Positions 51,240 through 60,737 of a DNA stretch of 64,000 nucleotides are shown here, in pieces. Below the pieces are notes generated by a model. It worked only from the letters and a program-made list of their open reading frames with translations. It did no database searches and was not told the origin of the DNA. The DNA is from Lepiota brunneoincarnata. Lineage: Eukaryota; Basidiomycota; Agaricomycetes; Agaricales; Agaricaceae. Within the stretch, counting starts at the first letter, position 1. Every line of letters begins with the position of its first letter. A program made the translations under genes and the position numbers. Where the stretch lies: contig JAEBUN010000019.1 in NCBI GenBank assembly GCA_023014365.1, positions 496,001 through 560,000 of the forward strand, given 5' to 3'.

Positions 51240-52235
51240 AGCATTGTCCCAAGAAACATAACAAGCGGGACCAGCCCAACTCTTCACAACCCCACCAGCA
51301 GACCAACCATCAAACCACTTCATTACATCCCTTACATCCATCCCACCCATCGTCATCAGTGTTTCTCTCGTCCCAATCCCCATCCCGCTCTCGCTCAAAC
51401 CCACCCTTACATCCAAACTGACATCCACTCTAACCCTCCTCCTGATCTATGTAACACAGGCGTTCCGCGAGTAAAGGACTCAGGGATCAAATAGTGCGAA
51501 CTGACTCGTGCGGTACACAAATGCGTACCTAAAATCGATTACCTAGCATCAGGCTCTCTACTCCGTGTGCTGCCCCGCTTTGTCGTAATAAATGCAAGAC
51601 GTCGGGCAGATGTTCGAGCTCGACACATGGTATTTCTAGGACCCGAGAGGGTTCACGAGTGGCGTCGTGGGGTCTGGATCTGGAGTCAGGAATAGGGGCA
51701 TGGAGAAGGGCGAGTGCCTCCGGAGCTTGTGGTCCCGCAGAACCAGGTACAGGTGTGAATCAAGGTCCAGCATGCGTTTGTACGCGTGGGATGCGAGGCT
51801 AATGAACGGAAGCGCCGTGGACATGGCTGATGGTTGGGGTCTTGGGGTTGGATCCGCGGGGAAAGAAGCTCTGGTGGCAGGTGTCGCTAATTTTAGAGGC
51901 CAAGGCCTATTGAGAAGCTCCGAGGTGTGGCCGTCGAGGATTTTGATGCGGTGGAGAGCTAGAGATTTGAAGCCACCATTTGATAGAGCAGCTGTCCTGG
52001 GATAAATATGTCACGAATTTTGGCTTGTTTCAGACAAGTGCTTGATGGCTAGGAAGTGGAACCCCGTATGTCTCGCGGGTGGACGTTCCAGGATACTTCT
52101 GAGCCGCCAGAGAACGTGAATTTGCGCAGTCCAGTTTGCGTAGTTTGAGGAATAGGATATAGAAAGTCCTGGCTGAAGAGACCAAGACCCACTGTGGACC
52201 GTTGAGTTTAACCCGGACCGGATACAGTACCACTA
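51240..52235 (-). pseudogene. Antisense relic of the LRR-type F-box gene (unit B)
   Basis: Reading the minus strand from 52235, fragments match the intact F-box gene at 54933-56795 in the same order: VKLNGPQWVL, YILFLKLRK, SHAYKRMLDLDSHLYLV, TPDPDPTTPLVNPLGS, and MGGMDVRDVMKWFDGWSAGG. Frame changes and deletions throughout. The nucleotide match continues beyond the stop into the shared intergenic stretch containing AACAAGCGGGACCAGCCCAA. Confidence 0.8.
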
Positions 52236-52284
52236 GGTGGGTGGATCGAGCGGGCAGCCGAGAGAGGTAGGGCTACGTTGAGCC

Positions 52285-52665
52285 TCCAGGCCACCCCGTC
52301 ACAAACGGAGAACACCTTCACCTCCCCTCTTAGTTCCTCTTGGCTCTCCTGCCGCACAGACTACTACTGCCCGTTCGGGGCCGATGCACCCTCGGTCCTC
52401 AGCAGTCAGTCTAAGCTTGTCAGTGTGCGCCAGGAATAAAATTGGAAATGGTGGAGCTGGGAACGACAGATCATGCGATAGCTCCTGCGGGATTCATTCC
52501 GGTCCAGACACTTCGGACTGTTTCTTCTGCTCTGACGCCAGTGACGGCATCCTCCGATTGGGTTTCTCTTGCTCCTGCATCTGGTGGCATGACCCCTGGA
52601 CAGGCGTTTGTTTTATTCCTGCTTATCCTGTGCCGGCGTAGGCGGGCGAGGAGAAGGAAGGAGCA
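52285..52665 (+). pseudogene. Fragment of the Cys-rich receptor gene (unit C)
   Basis: Similar to 40952-41500 of the intact gene: a CCAGGCCACC start, the ARNKIGNGGAGNDRSCDSSC reading (compare AKNEFWDGGANSCRPCDSSC in the intact protein), then GPDTSDCFFCSDASDGILR. The TM stretch is lost or rearranged. Confidence 0.78.
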
Positions 52666-53024
52666 GTGACTCTGTCTTCAAGCACATGACGACGCTTGAG
52701 AGCAACTCTCATTAGGCCCAGGGTCTTGGTGGTAGCAAGGCCGATCGATGCCTTGCTTGCTCTAAGTTCCCGGAACACACAAGACAATGCCGTCAACCAG
52801 CGCCAACAACATTTATCTTCGCATCTCTGAAGAAGGCGAAGAGGCGATATATGAGCGATATTCATCTATACCCCGAGCCCGAAATGCGAAACGCAGTGCC
52901 CTCCAACACCGGGCATGTTCAGCGGACAGGAAAAGTTTTTTGAGTGACTGCAAGTCTGCGATTTGTGGGACAGGACGAGATCAAAACTGATCGAAGTTCA
53001 ATAAGAACCCGCCCAAACAACGTT

Positions 53025-53195
53025 GCACAGGTGCTTAGCTTATCAGTTCACCCCCCCCCCACCATCATGCATAACACCGGCCACGAACGACGCTCACTTC
53101 CTATCGGTCGCCCAGCTAACCTTTTATCAGGTCTGTTGTCTGCTACTTTGACCCCAAATCGGCTCATGGAGAAAGGTCGATCTGCACAAGTAGGA
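53025..53195 (+). repeat. NACHT leader segment, copy C
   Basis: Third copy of the element before NACHT starts, open in frame with copy 5; includes a C run near 53050 and the blocks CACTTCCTATCGGTCGCCCA and CTACTTTGACCCCAAAT. Confidence 0.75.
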
Positions 53196-54645
53196 ATGGC
53201 ATATTTCAATAATCTGAATGTGTACGATGGCACGCAGAACGTCCGTGCTCACATGGGCTCTGACAGTGAGTAGTTTACATAACATCTTTGAGAGGCATTT
53301 TCTGGAGATGGCGAGGGCTGCTGTATCTGTTCTCCTTGTGTCTTCGTTTCCACGGTTATTCACTTCATTGGCGTCGATTGGATGTATGGAGACTCCGTTA
53401 CCCAACTTGGGCACGCCCTTTCGGTCATTAGGAACGCCAGGCTGGCGGTCGATCTGGACGAAAATCTACTACCTCCCCTCAATGCGTTATATACGCAGAT
53501 TATGTCCACCATCGAACCAAGTATTCTTCCCGTCACAAAGCAGATCCTTGGATTCAGTGTCTACAATCCCACTGGTTTTCCCCTTGCACTCGTCGAAATT
53601 GCGAATATTCTGGGACTTGAACAATACGTGGTTTATAACGCACTTCAAAGACTGCACTCCGTCATTGAGATTCCCAAGCCAGAGGACGCCCCACTGCGCT
53701 ATATTGCACTCCACCCCTCCATTGTGGACTACTTTAAAGACCCCAAACGCTCCAAGGAGTATGCCATCGACCTCACAGAATTTACCACGGTGGTATGGCG
53801 CGGCTACTCCCGCATTCTGCAGCAGGCAAACGAAAGCGCTCAAGGAAGTAAGTTCTAGTATATGTATATCTTGTCCAAGATTTATTTGTAATATCACGCA
53901 GTTAACCCAATCACCCTCAGCTGGCCCAATGCCTGGTGGACGTCCCGCTCCATTGTCCAGCATGCACGGAATTTCTGGGCATCTACGTTCATATCCGAGA
54001 AAGGAAGATATCCCAGGCGCATCCGTGTTTCCATCTCCACGCTCCTGGAAGTGTTTAGCAAAATATCCTTCGATCGGCTCGAGTTATATGTTCCGGGCTT
54101 CTTTCCCGACATCATCAACTTGTTGATGTGGATGAAATATCACGTATGATTCTCTTTTCGTTGGCTCGCGTTCATGCCTCTTACCCATCTGTGCAAGTAG
54201 TCCCCGCCAGAACTCCAGAACAGGCTGTTGACCAAAGAGTTTCGGGTTCCCTTGGCTGTTTGTAGTCGTATCTTAAATCGTATCAGCAAGGACAAGACCT
54301 CTTATAAAATCCTCTATCGGCCCTCAAAACGGGCCGTTAGGTGGGAGCCCATAGGTCTCTGGGCAAAGGACCCGGTAAGTGCTTACTATTTAAAAGTTTG
54401 ATTCCACAGTTATCGCTGACACCCCGGATGCCAATCATGCTGATTTTCTCATAAAGGGGTTATATCCTTGGATTGAAGTCCAGGAGCGTGGCTCAACCGG
54501 GAATCTTCCGGATATACTGCGTGAGCTCCCTCAACGGGACGCCCGAATTACGATCTTAGCGGGATGGATTGTGTTTGCTGAGGAGGAGGTCCAGGCAGAT
54601 GGCTCAGTGAAGGTGTACATTCTTCGTCTCTCTGCGCCCGTTTAG
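53196..54645 (+). pseudogene. NACHT copy 5 lacking the ATPase domain
   Basis: Begins MAYFNNLNVYDGTQNVRAHM, where the AHHFTVNN block has dropped out, and stops at a TAG after GSDSE. About 30 bp later the sequence resumes at FLEMARAA, i.e. after the NACHT domain; Walker A and B are both gone in one internal deletion of roughly 800 bp relative to copy 3. The rest is well preserved: MYGDSVTQLGHALSVIRNAR, LNALYTQIMSTIEPSILPVT, LALVEIANILGLEQYVVYNA, SIVDYFKDPKRSKEYAIDLT, then FSKISFDRLELYVPG and a terminal exon with GWIVFAEEEVQADGSVKVYI to a stop at 54643-54645. A 159-codon open frame spans 53382-53858, so a truncated product is conceivable. Confidence 0.78.
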
Positions 54646-54932
54646 GGTTTTTGTCTAGGATTTCAGGGGACTTGGATAGGTCGTCCTGCTGATTTGTTGT
54701 TTTCTCCCTTCTTTCCACCTTTTGTGATACGATATTGTCCGTTTGAATTTTATGATGCCCCACACGTTTATGCAAATATGCTGCGACGAAGTTCGAGGCC
54801 CACGTCATTAGGCTAACCTTCGGTAAGGATACTGGATCTAACATAAATCTTGTACCCTCCCTTTGATGTAGCTCGACTGCGGGAAATGACAATTACCCCA
54901 GGAAGCATAACAAGCGGGACCAGCCCAATGAT

Positions 54933-56795
54933 TCACAACCCACCAGCGGACAAACCATCAAACCACTTCCTTACATCCCTCACATCCATCCCACCCACCA
55001 TCGTCGCAGTGTTCCATCCCAATCCCCATCCGGTCCTCCCCCTACCCCGTCCTCGCTCAAACCCACCCCTATCCACATCTACATCCAAATTGACATCCAC
55101 TCTAGCCCCCCCCCTCTTGATCGAGCACAGGCATTGAGCGAGAATGCACCATTCATCCTCGTGATCTATTGTGATGCTTCCTTCTCCATTTTTAGAGAGG
55201 CGAAACGATCGGCTATCGATAGAGATGTTAAGGACGAGGTGGCGAAGGGAAGGTGGGAGCATTGTGAGCATTCTGTTGAGCCAGGATAGTGTGCTGGGTC
55301 TTTCAATAGCGGGGGAATTGGGATGGGGAACAAAGGAATAGTATGATGGAAGGAAACCCGTGCGGTGGCTAGTGTTGTGCGGGATATAGATGCCAAGGCA
55401 GAGACGCCCCAGACTTTTTAAATCTGACAAATCGGTGACGGTGTCCTGGTTTGAATGAGCTGTTTTAAGTAAAAGGTTCAGGATCAAATGATGCGAGCTG
55501 ACTGATGCGGTACACAAATGCGTACCTAATCGATTGCCTAGCATCAGGCTCTCGACCCCGTGTGCTGCCCCGCTTTGTCGTAATAAATGCAAGACGTCAG
55601 GCAGATGTTCGAGCTCGACACATGGTATTTCTAGGCTTTTCAACCCGAGAGGGTTCACGAGTGGCGTCGCGGGGTCTGAATCGGGAGTCAGAAATAGGGC
55701 ATGGAGGAGGGCGAGTGTCTCCGGAGCTTGTGGTCCCACAGGACCGGGTACAGATGAGATGGATAATGAATCAAGGTCCAGCATGCGTTTATATGCGTGG
55801 GATGGGAGGTTAATGGACGGAAACGTCGTGGCCGCGATTGATGGTTGGGTCTTGAGGTTGGATCCGCAGGGAACGAAGCTCTCGGCGTGACGGGATGAGT
55901 CGCAGGTGTCGGTAATTTTCAGAGACAAGGCCTTTCGAGTGGTTGACCTACCACGATTGGGTATCCGGGCTCCAAATCTGTGACTATTGAGGATTCTAAC
56001 GCCTTGGAGGGCTAGGAATTTGATGCCGCTATTTGACATGGCGTCTGTTAAGTCGCGTAAGTCCGTGCGGCTGTCCCAGAATGTGCCACGAATTTCGACT
56101 CGTTTAAGGCAAGTGCTGGTGATTAGAAAGCGGAGGGCACCTCGTATTGCTAGTGGAATGGCGTTCCATGATATTTTTGGGCCGTCAAGAAACACGAGGT
56201 CAAAATTGGGGAGTCCAGCTTCGCGGAGTTTTAGGAACAGGGTATACAAAGCATTGGGTGGGGTTTCCAAGAACCACTGTGGGCCGTTGAGTTTATCCCT
56301 AATGATATAGGACTGCTGGGAGAGTGGATCATATAAGCCTAGAGCCGAGAGCAGCGGGTCTGTCTGACTCGTCTGGGAAGCCGAAATGTCGTTACATGGG
56401 AAGAGTCTGCCGTCAATGATGGAGAGTCGCTTGATGTGGTGTGCGAGAGTGGGGGATATAGAGAGGAGGTTGAGAAGTTTAAGACATGCGTTCCCTTCGT
56501 GTGGGGATTGGGTGTCCTCGTGCGCGTTGGGCGTAGCGCACTGGGAGAGAAGATAGGGAGAGAGGGATTCTGAACGTGTACATGGCAAGGGAGAGGGCCG
56601 GGCAGGTGCGAGAGAGTAAGAGCGGGGGGCAGCTAGCTGACGGGCCCTGGGAAGGAGCAAGACATGACGGAAGAGGAGACTGCGTGCGATGGGGAGAAAA
56701 GTCGATGAGGCGAGGGCACAAGCGTTAAGATCGTTGTCATTTTCGAGAGAGCCAAATATGAGCTCGAGAATTTCGGCAGGGAGAAGGGAAGACAT
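54933..56795 (-). CDS. F-box protein, large single-exon LRR-associated type
   Basis: Intact intronless reading frame of 620 codons from ATG 56795. The F-box is at the very N-terminus: MSSLLPAEILELIFGSLEND, NDLNACALASSTFLPIARSL, LFRHVLL. The remainder is a long Leu-rich region with irregular repeats typical of agaricomycete F-box/LRR-like proteins (LKLLNLLSISPTLAHHIKRL, LKFLALQGVRILNSHRF, LKSLEIPCVELEHLPDVLHL, SLRHLVLNISIDSRSFRLS) and an Arg/Gly-rich stretch (ERGRGRGRTGWGLGW) near the end. Expected to be an SCF ubiquitin-ligase substrate receptor. It is convergent with NACHT copy 5. A decayed copy lies in the same arrangement beside NACHT copy 4, so the two have travelled together. It is the only undamaged coding frame in units B and C. 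Confidence 0.88.
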   Translation of the reverse strand: MSSLLPAEILELIFGSLENDNDLNACALASSTFLPIARSLLFRHVLLLPRARQLAAPRSYSLAPARPSPLPCTRSESLSPYLLSQCATPNAHEDTQSPHEGNACLKLLNLLSISPTLAHHIKRLSIIDGRLFPCNDISASQTSQTDPLLSALGLYDPLSQQSYIIRDKLNGPQWFLETPPNALYTLFLKLREAGLPNFDLVFLDGPKISWNAIPLAIRGALRFLITSTCLKRVEIRGTFWDSRTDLRDLTDAMSNSGIKFLALQGVRILNSHRFGARIPNRGRSTTRKALSLKITDTCDSSRHAESFVPCGSNLKTQPSIAATTFPSINLPSHAYKRMLDLDSLSISSVPGPVGPQAPETLALLHALFLTPDSDPATPLVNPLGLKSLEIPCVELEHLPDVLHLLRQSGAAHGVESLMLGNRLGTHLCTASVSSHHLILNLLLKTAHSNQDTVTDLSDLKSLGRLCLGIYIPHNTSHRTGFLPSYYSFVPHPNSPAIERPSTLSWLNRMLTMLPPSLRHLVLNISIDSRSFRLSKNGEGSITIDHEDEWCILAQCLCSIKRGGARVDVNLDVDVDRGGFERGRGRGRTGWGLGWNTATMVGGMDVRDVRKWFDGLSAGGL

Positions 56796-57486
56796 GTCGT
56801 TTCTCTGAACGCACCGAGACTTAAGTAGCACTCAAGAAAACAAGATCCGGGCGGCAGCAACACATCTAGAGATACGTAACGTCGTCCATAGGTCTTCGCA
56901 GTGCCAAGTACACGATGCAGCCGGCCGCAGGTCCCCATGACTTGGGTTGTGGATGGACTTGCATGACCCGCTACCTCTCGCGGCAAGTTGCAGGGGAAGC
57001 GAATTGCGAGCGGAGTCCGTCAGTTTGGGCGGAGAACGGATGGCGGTCAGCTGTGCCACCCCACTGCCGGATACCCGAGCACGCATAGGGGTGGCTGCCT
57101 GTGAATGCTCCTTTGCCCGTTCCTCGACGCTGCTTTGAGCGGTGGAGGCAATGGGTGTGTGTGTAAGGGATCGGTGCGCACGGGCCCCCCCAAAGAGGAT
57201 TTTATTTCGCGCGTGTGAGTTTTGAGAGTGAACGCACTTGTTGAGACAGTCGATTCTTCGCTTCTGATTTCTGAATTTCGCGCTCTCCTCTGTCACACCA
57301 CCAGCCTCCCCGTGGCGCCCAGTTGCTGCCCCATTTCTGCCCCAGTCGGACCCAGTCCAAGTCTGAGCGGCGACGGGATCGGAAACTCGCGGTTTGAGTC
57401 GGAGTGAGCTTTTTTCCTACTCACCCCTCTTCACTCCCTCATTCCTTTCTCTCTTCTGACCCGACAATGTCTAGTTCATCCTCGTC
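56796..57486. other. Divergent promoter region
   Basis: About 690 bp between the F-box gene (minus) and the zinc-cluster gene (plus), with a pyrimidine-rich stretch at 57400-57470 just before the latter. No supported gene. Confidence 0.4.
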
Positions 57487-58910
57487 ATGGCCACCGTCTC
57501 AGAGCAGCCAAAGCCACAGGCTGCCCAAGACCACCCATACCCACCCGGCGTCGTCCCCTATCCCCAGCCATACAGTCCTCCTTTCCCCCAGCCACCACCA
57601 GGCTATCCGCCCTTCTTCGCCTATCCTCCTCCCGCCGACGCCACCCATCCAGAGAACCCTCAGAGCCCTGTCCCGCCCGCCCCATATATGATGGCCTTTG
57701 CTCCCTCCGGTATGGTTTATGCCTACCCCCCCCCCCAGGGCGCAGGTGTGTCTACTCATACTTCTTTGCCAGTTCGTGCCTTACCACCACCACCTCAGCT
57801 TTCCCTCCCCCCGCTACTACAGTCCCACAAGCCCTTGTCAAGCCCAAACGTAAGCAGGTCAAGATGGCCGTAGGTTCTCCACGTCATCCTTCTCGATTCT
57901 CATCTGATCCCCTCGTTTATCCAGTGCACTAATTGTGCCGCTGCTTGCAAGCGCTGCGATGAGAATCGACCCTGCGAACGCTGTATCAAGTACGGGATGT
58001 CCACTACCTGCGTCGACGGAACGCGAAAGGAGCGAAAAAAGGGCATCAAACGCGGGCCTTACAAACGCAAGAACAAGACTACCGATGCTCCCCCAGGCTA
58101 TGCACGTATGTCTCTCAATTCTGTGTTAGAGTCACCGAGTCAACTAAGCATACAGCTGAATCATCAGCTGGCCAGCCTCCCTCTGCCGGGGCTCCTCCAG
58201 CCATTCCCGTTCCTCACCAGTTTCCTCCAGAAGGTTTCTACCCTGTTTATTACGGACCACCAGGTCCTTTCCTGGCCCACCCCCCAGACGCTCAACAAAC
58301 AACAGGTCCTGAAGGACCTCAACAGCAACCTCCCCCATTGCCCCATCACCCCCACGTCAACGGCCAGCCCGCTATTCTACCCCCTTACTTTTACGCGACC
58401 TATCCACCCTTCCCACACTACCCTCCCATGTTCCCCCCACCTGGACCTCCTCCCCCTGGCATTGTACCAGGGGCACAGCCCCCGCCCCAGCAGCCTGCGA
58501 CGACTCAGCCTTCGCAGACAGCAGAATCCTCGCAACAAGCTATCAGCTCCTCGTCTGGATCCTCCGCCGCCGCTCCTGGCGACGGTGCAAAGAGAAGCGG
58601 TGAATCACCAAACTACACCCCTCCCGCGTCGTCGGCTACTACAAGTAGCGTAAATACAGAAGTGGTGCCTGCCAATCCCCCAGAAGAAGCCGCGGCCCCT
58701 GCGGCCGCGATGACATCCACGAAGAAGCGCACGCGAGGCGCTACAAAAGTTGCGAACGGTGTGACGGGCGAACCCAAAGTAAAGCGGGCCAAGGCGACCC
58801 GCTCTGTTGCAGGTGCGAAGGAGAAGGAGGTTCACGACAAACATCAGGAGGGGGCTGGAAAGGAGAATGAGGTGGATGCGAACGGGAGCGGGACTGAGAG
58901 TAGTGCCTGA
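57487..58910 (+). CDS. Zn2Cys6 (fungal zinc cluster) transcription regulator, Pro-rich
   Basis: Four exons (57487-57745, 57799-57869, 57925-58105, 58156-58910) give 1266 nt, 421 aa. Pro/Tyr/Gln-rich N-terminus, then VKPKRKQVKMA and the cluster CTNCAAACKRCDENRPCERC, IKYGMSTTC, i.e. C-x2-C-x6-C-x5-C-x2-C-x8-C, with an extra Cys inside the first x6. A conserved basic arm follows, RKERKKGIKRGPYKRKNK, probably a nuclear localisation and DNA-contact segment. The C-terminal 250 residues are Pro/Gln/Tyr-rich, then Lys/Ala-rich (TSTKKRTRGATKVANGV). This compact variant, cluster in mid-protein followed by GIKRGPYKRK, is conserved across basidiomycetes. Target genes unknown. No fungal-specific TF middle homology domain is visible. 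Confidence 0.88.
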
Positions 58911-60240
58911 GGGAAGGAAGTGGAGTAGCAGCAGCGAAAAAGGAGGGGACAGAGATTGTTCTGAGAACATATGTGAGTGTGATGGCAGCCATCCCGCTCC
59001 ATCGCTGCTCGTTGTGGCACGTGTACTCATTACTTTGGCCTGGTTTTTTCTTGGTACTAGCATCCTTTGGCATCATTTTCTTTCTTGGACTTGTACGCAT
59101 CGTCACATAGACCATCAATTCATTATCATCACCACATCATCGCGTCGGTCTCCAGAACAAGTGTTGGAGATGTGCCAAAGCTTCTTGGATGCCCGCTTCT
59201 CTTTATATCCCTCTCCCTCTTCCGTTGCTCAGTCTCCTCGCCACCCTCACCCACTTCTCCTGCCCGCTCCCAGCTGTGGCGTGCCTGCTATAAAGAATCC
59301 TGTCTACCCCCAGCCCTATGCTCGCCTTACATGTCTCTATATCTTGTCTCCTCGACCTTGTCTTACTCCCATGTTGTACTCCTCGCTGCTGTCTTGTACG
59401 ATTATGGATCCCTTTGCTGTCGTCGCCCTCTTTATCGCGTTTTATTGTCTATGTCATCCTCCCCCCTGTCAACATCAAAGCCTTTCCCATGGTATCCGCT
59501 GGCTTTTTGACCTTCAACTGGGCCTACTTGATTGGTTTGGGGTATTTGTATGTGCTCGCTGTTGTTGCTGCTAGAACATTTGCTATCAATGGAGTTCGGG
59601 GTCTGTGTTTAGTGTGCATGGGTATGTGGGCCTTGTAGGTGTATGTGCAGCTTGGGTTGTTGTGGGAGAGGTTCCGAGGAATCTTGAATGTGGACCCGGT
59701 TGTTGTGTCAAATGGCCCTTGGGAAGCTTATTTTCTATCCTTTCCCTTCTATATCCTATGTCTACTGTTTGGACTCTCTGACTATCCCAAATGCTGGTAG
59801 GTGGGTAGTATCTATCTTGTGGTCCTTGGTTGAGGGTCCTGGATGGTACCACTTTCCTTCCCTTTGGTCATGTCTATATAGGGCTGGTTTTGCCAATGTA
59901 AATAATGTATTTGTTTGATGCTTGCCCCATGAGGTCTGAAGGTGCTTTTTCCAATAGGTAATTTGCTCATTGCATCTGAAGCAGTTTGCTTTGACAAGAA
60001 CTTGGGCTTTTATAAATGAAATGAAGAAAAAACAGATTTATCACATCCCATCTATTGGACCCATCCCTGGGGAATCACACACATTGAATAAGTAGCCTCA
60101 TGTTATGGATACAAATCATTGGGACTAAGATTGGTGTTTGGCAAGCAATAAAATTTACAAGGTAGAATAATTTGGCTATAACATATTTTAGACCAATTTG
60201 AGGGTTATACAATAACAGATGAATTCCTTTCAAACTGAAG
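58911..60240. other. Long non-coding stretch after the zinc-cluster gene
   Basis: About 1.3 kb, pyrimidine-rich on the plus strand to about 59550, then AT-richer to 60240. Long open frames here (e.g. through 59574) are low-complexity Ser/Leu/Pro/Cys sequence without homology and are best read as 3' UTR or spacer. Confidence 0.45.
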
Positions 60241-60737
60241 TTACTTCTTCCCCCCAGTCCCACCTCCCTGAGTGGTTTGGGAGTTGGAAGCATCATTTGA
60301 ACTTGATGGTGCCTTCTGTGTGTCACCTTGCTCACATCTAGTTAATAGATGAACATTTGGACATAGGGTGGGTTCACTTGTACTAGAATCTGACTGCAGT
60401 GGTGAGATTTCCTTGACATAATTATTGCCGCTCAACCTGACAGTCTTCTTTTTTGGCTTCCCCCCTTCCCCTCTAGAGCTCTTCAGAATGCCTTTGCGCT
60501 GCTCTGGTTAATAGAAGATTGGTTACAGAGTAGCTCACTCATACCGGTGACATATTTCTCTGGCTGTGTTGAGGCGTAGAGGGGTGAGAGTGGTGGCTGC
60601 TTCCTCGCAATACCCGGGAAAGGAGCAGTGGAGACTAGTGCTGTACAGCTGTTCTCGCATCTACAGCTACTTATATATTGCTGTAATGAGGCCACAACTC
60701 CGCGTATAGGACGGTGACCAGCTCCGAAGTATTTCAC
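60241..60737 (-). CDS. Small unrecognised protein, two exons seen, N-terminus unresolved
   Basis: Two exons fit in frame with a good intron: about 60545-60737 and 60241-60503 (phase 1), giving PPLSPLYASTQPEKYVTEQR KGILKSS, a basic patch KPKKKTVRLSG, then a Ser/Thr/Gln-rich tail to the stop at 60241. The first exon has no ATG in this frame before an upstream stop, so a further 5' exon must exist or the gene is a fragment. KGILK followed by a Lys-rich TVRL resembles, loosely, a SILK plus RVxF pair of PP1 regulators; the RVxF part lacks the final aromatic residue. Base composition around 60000-60450 is more AT-rich than neighbours. Function not assigned. Confidence 0.45.

Noticed and set aside
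42842..54645. Possible retrotransposon cluster
   Set aside because: The repeated units encode NACHT, receptor and F-box sequence; no reverse transcriptase, integrase, transposase or terminal repeats seen.
58807..59574. Open frame of 255 codons overlapping the end of the zinc-cluster gene
   Set aside because: First part overlaps the real gene in another frame; the rest is low-complexity Ser/Leu/Pro/Cys sequence from a pyrimidine-rich spacer.
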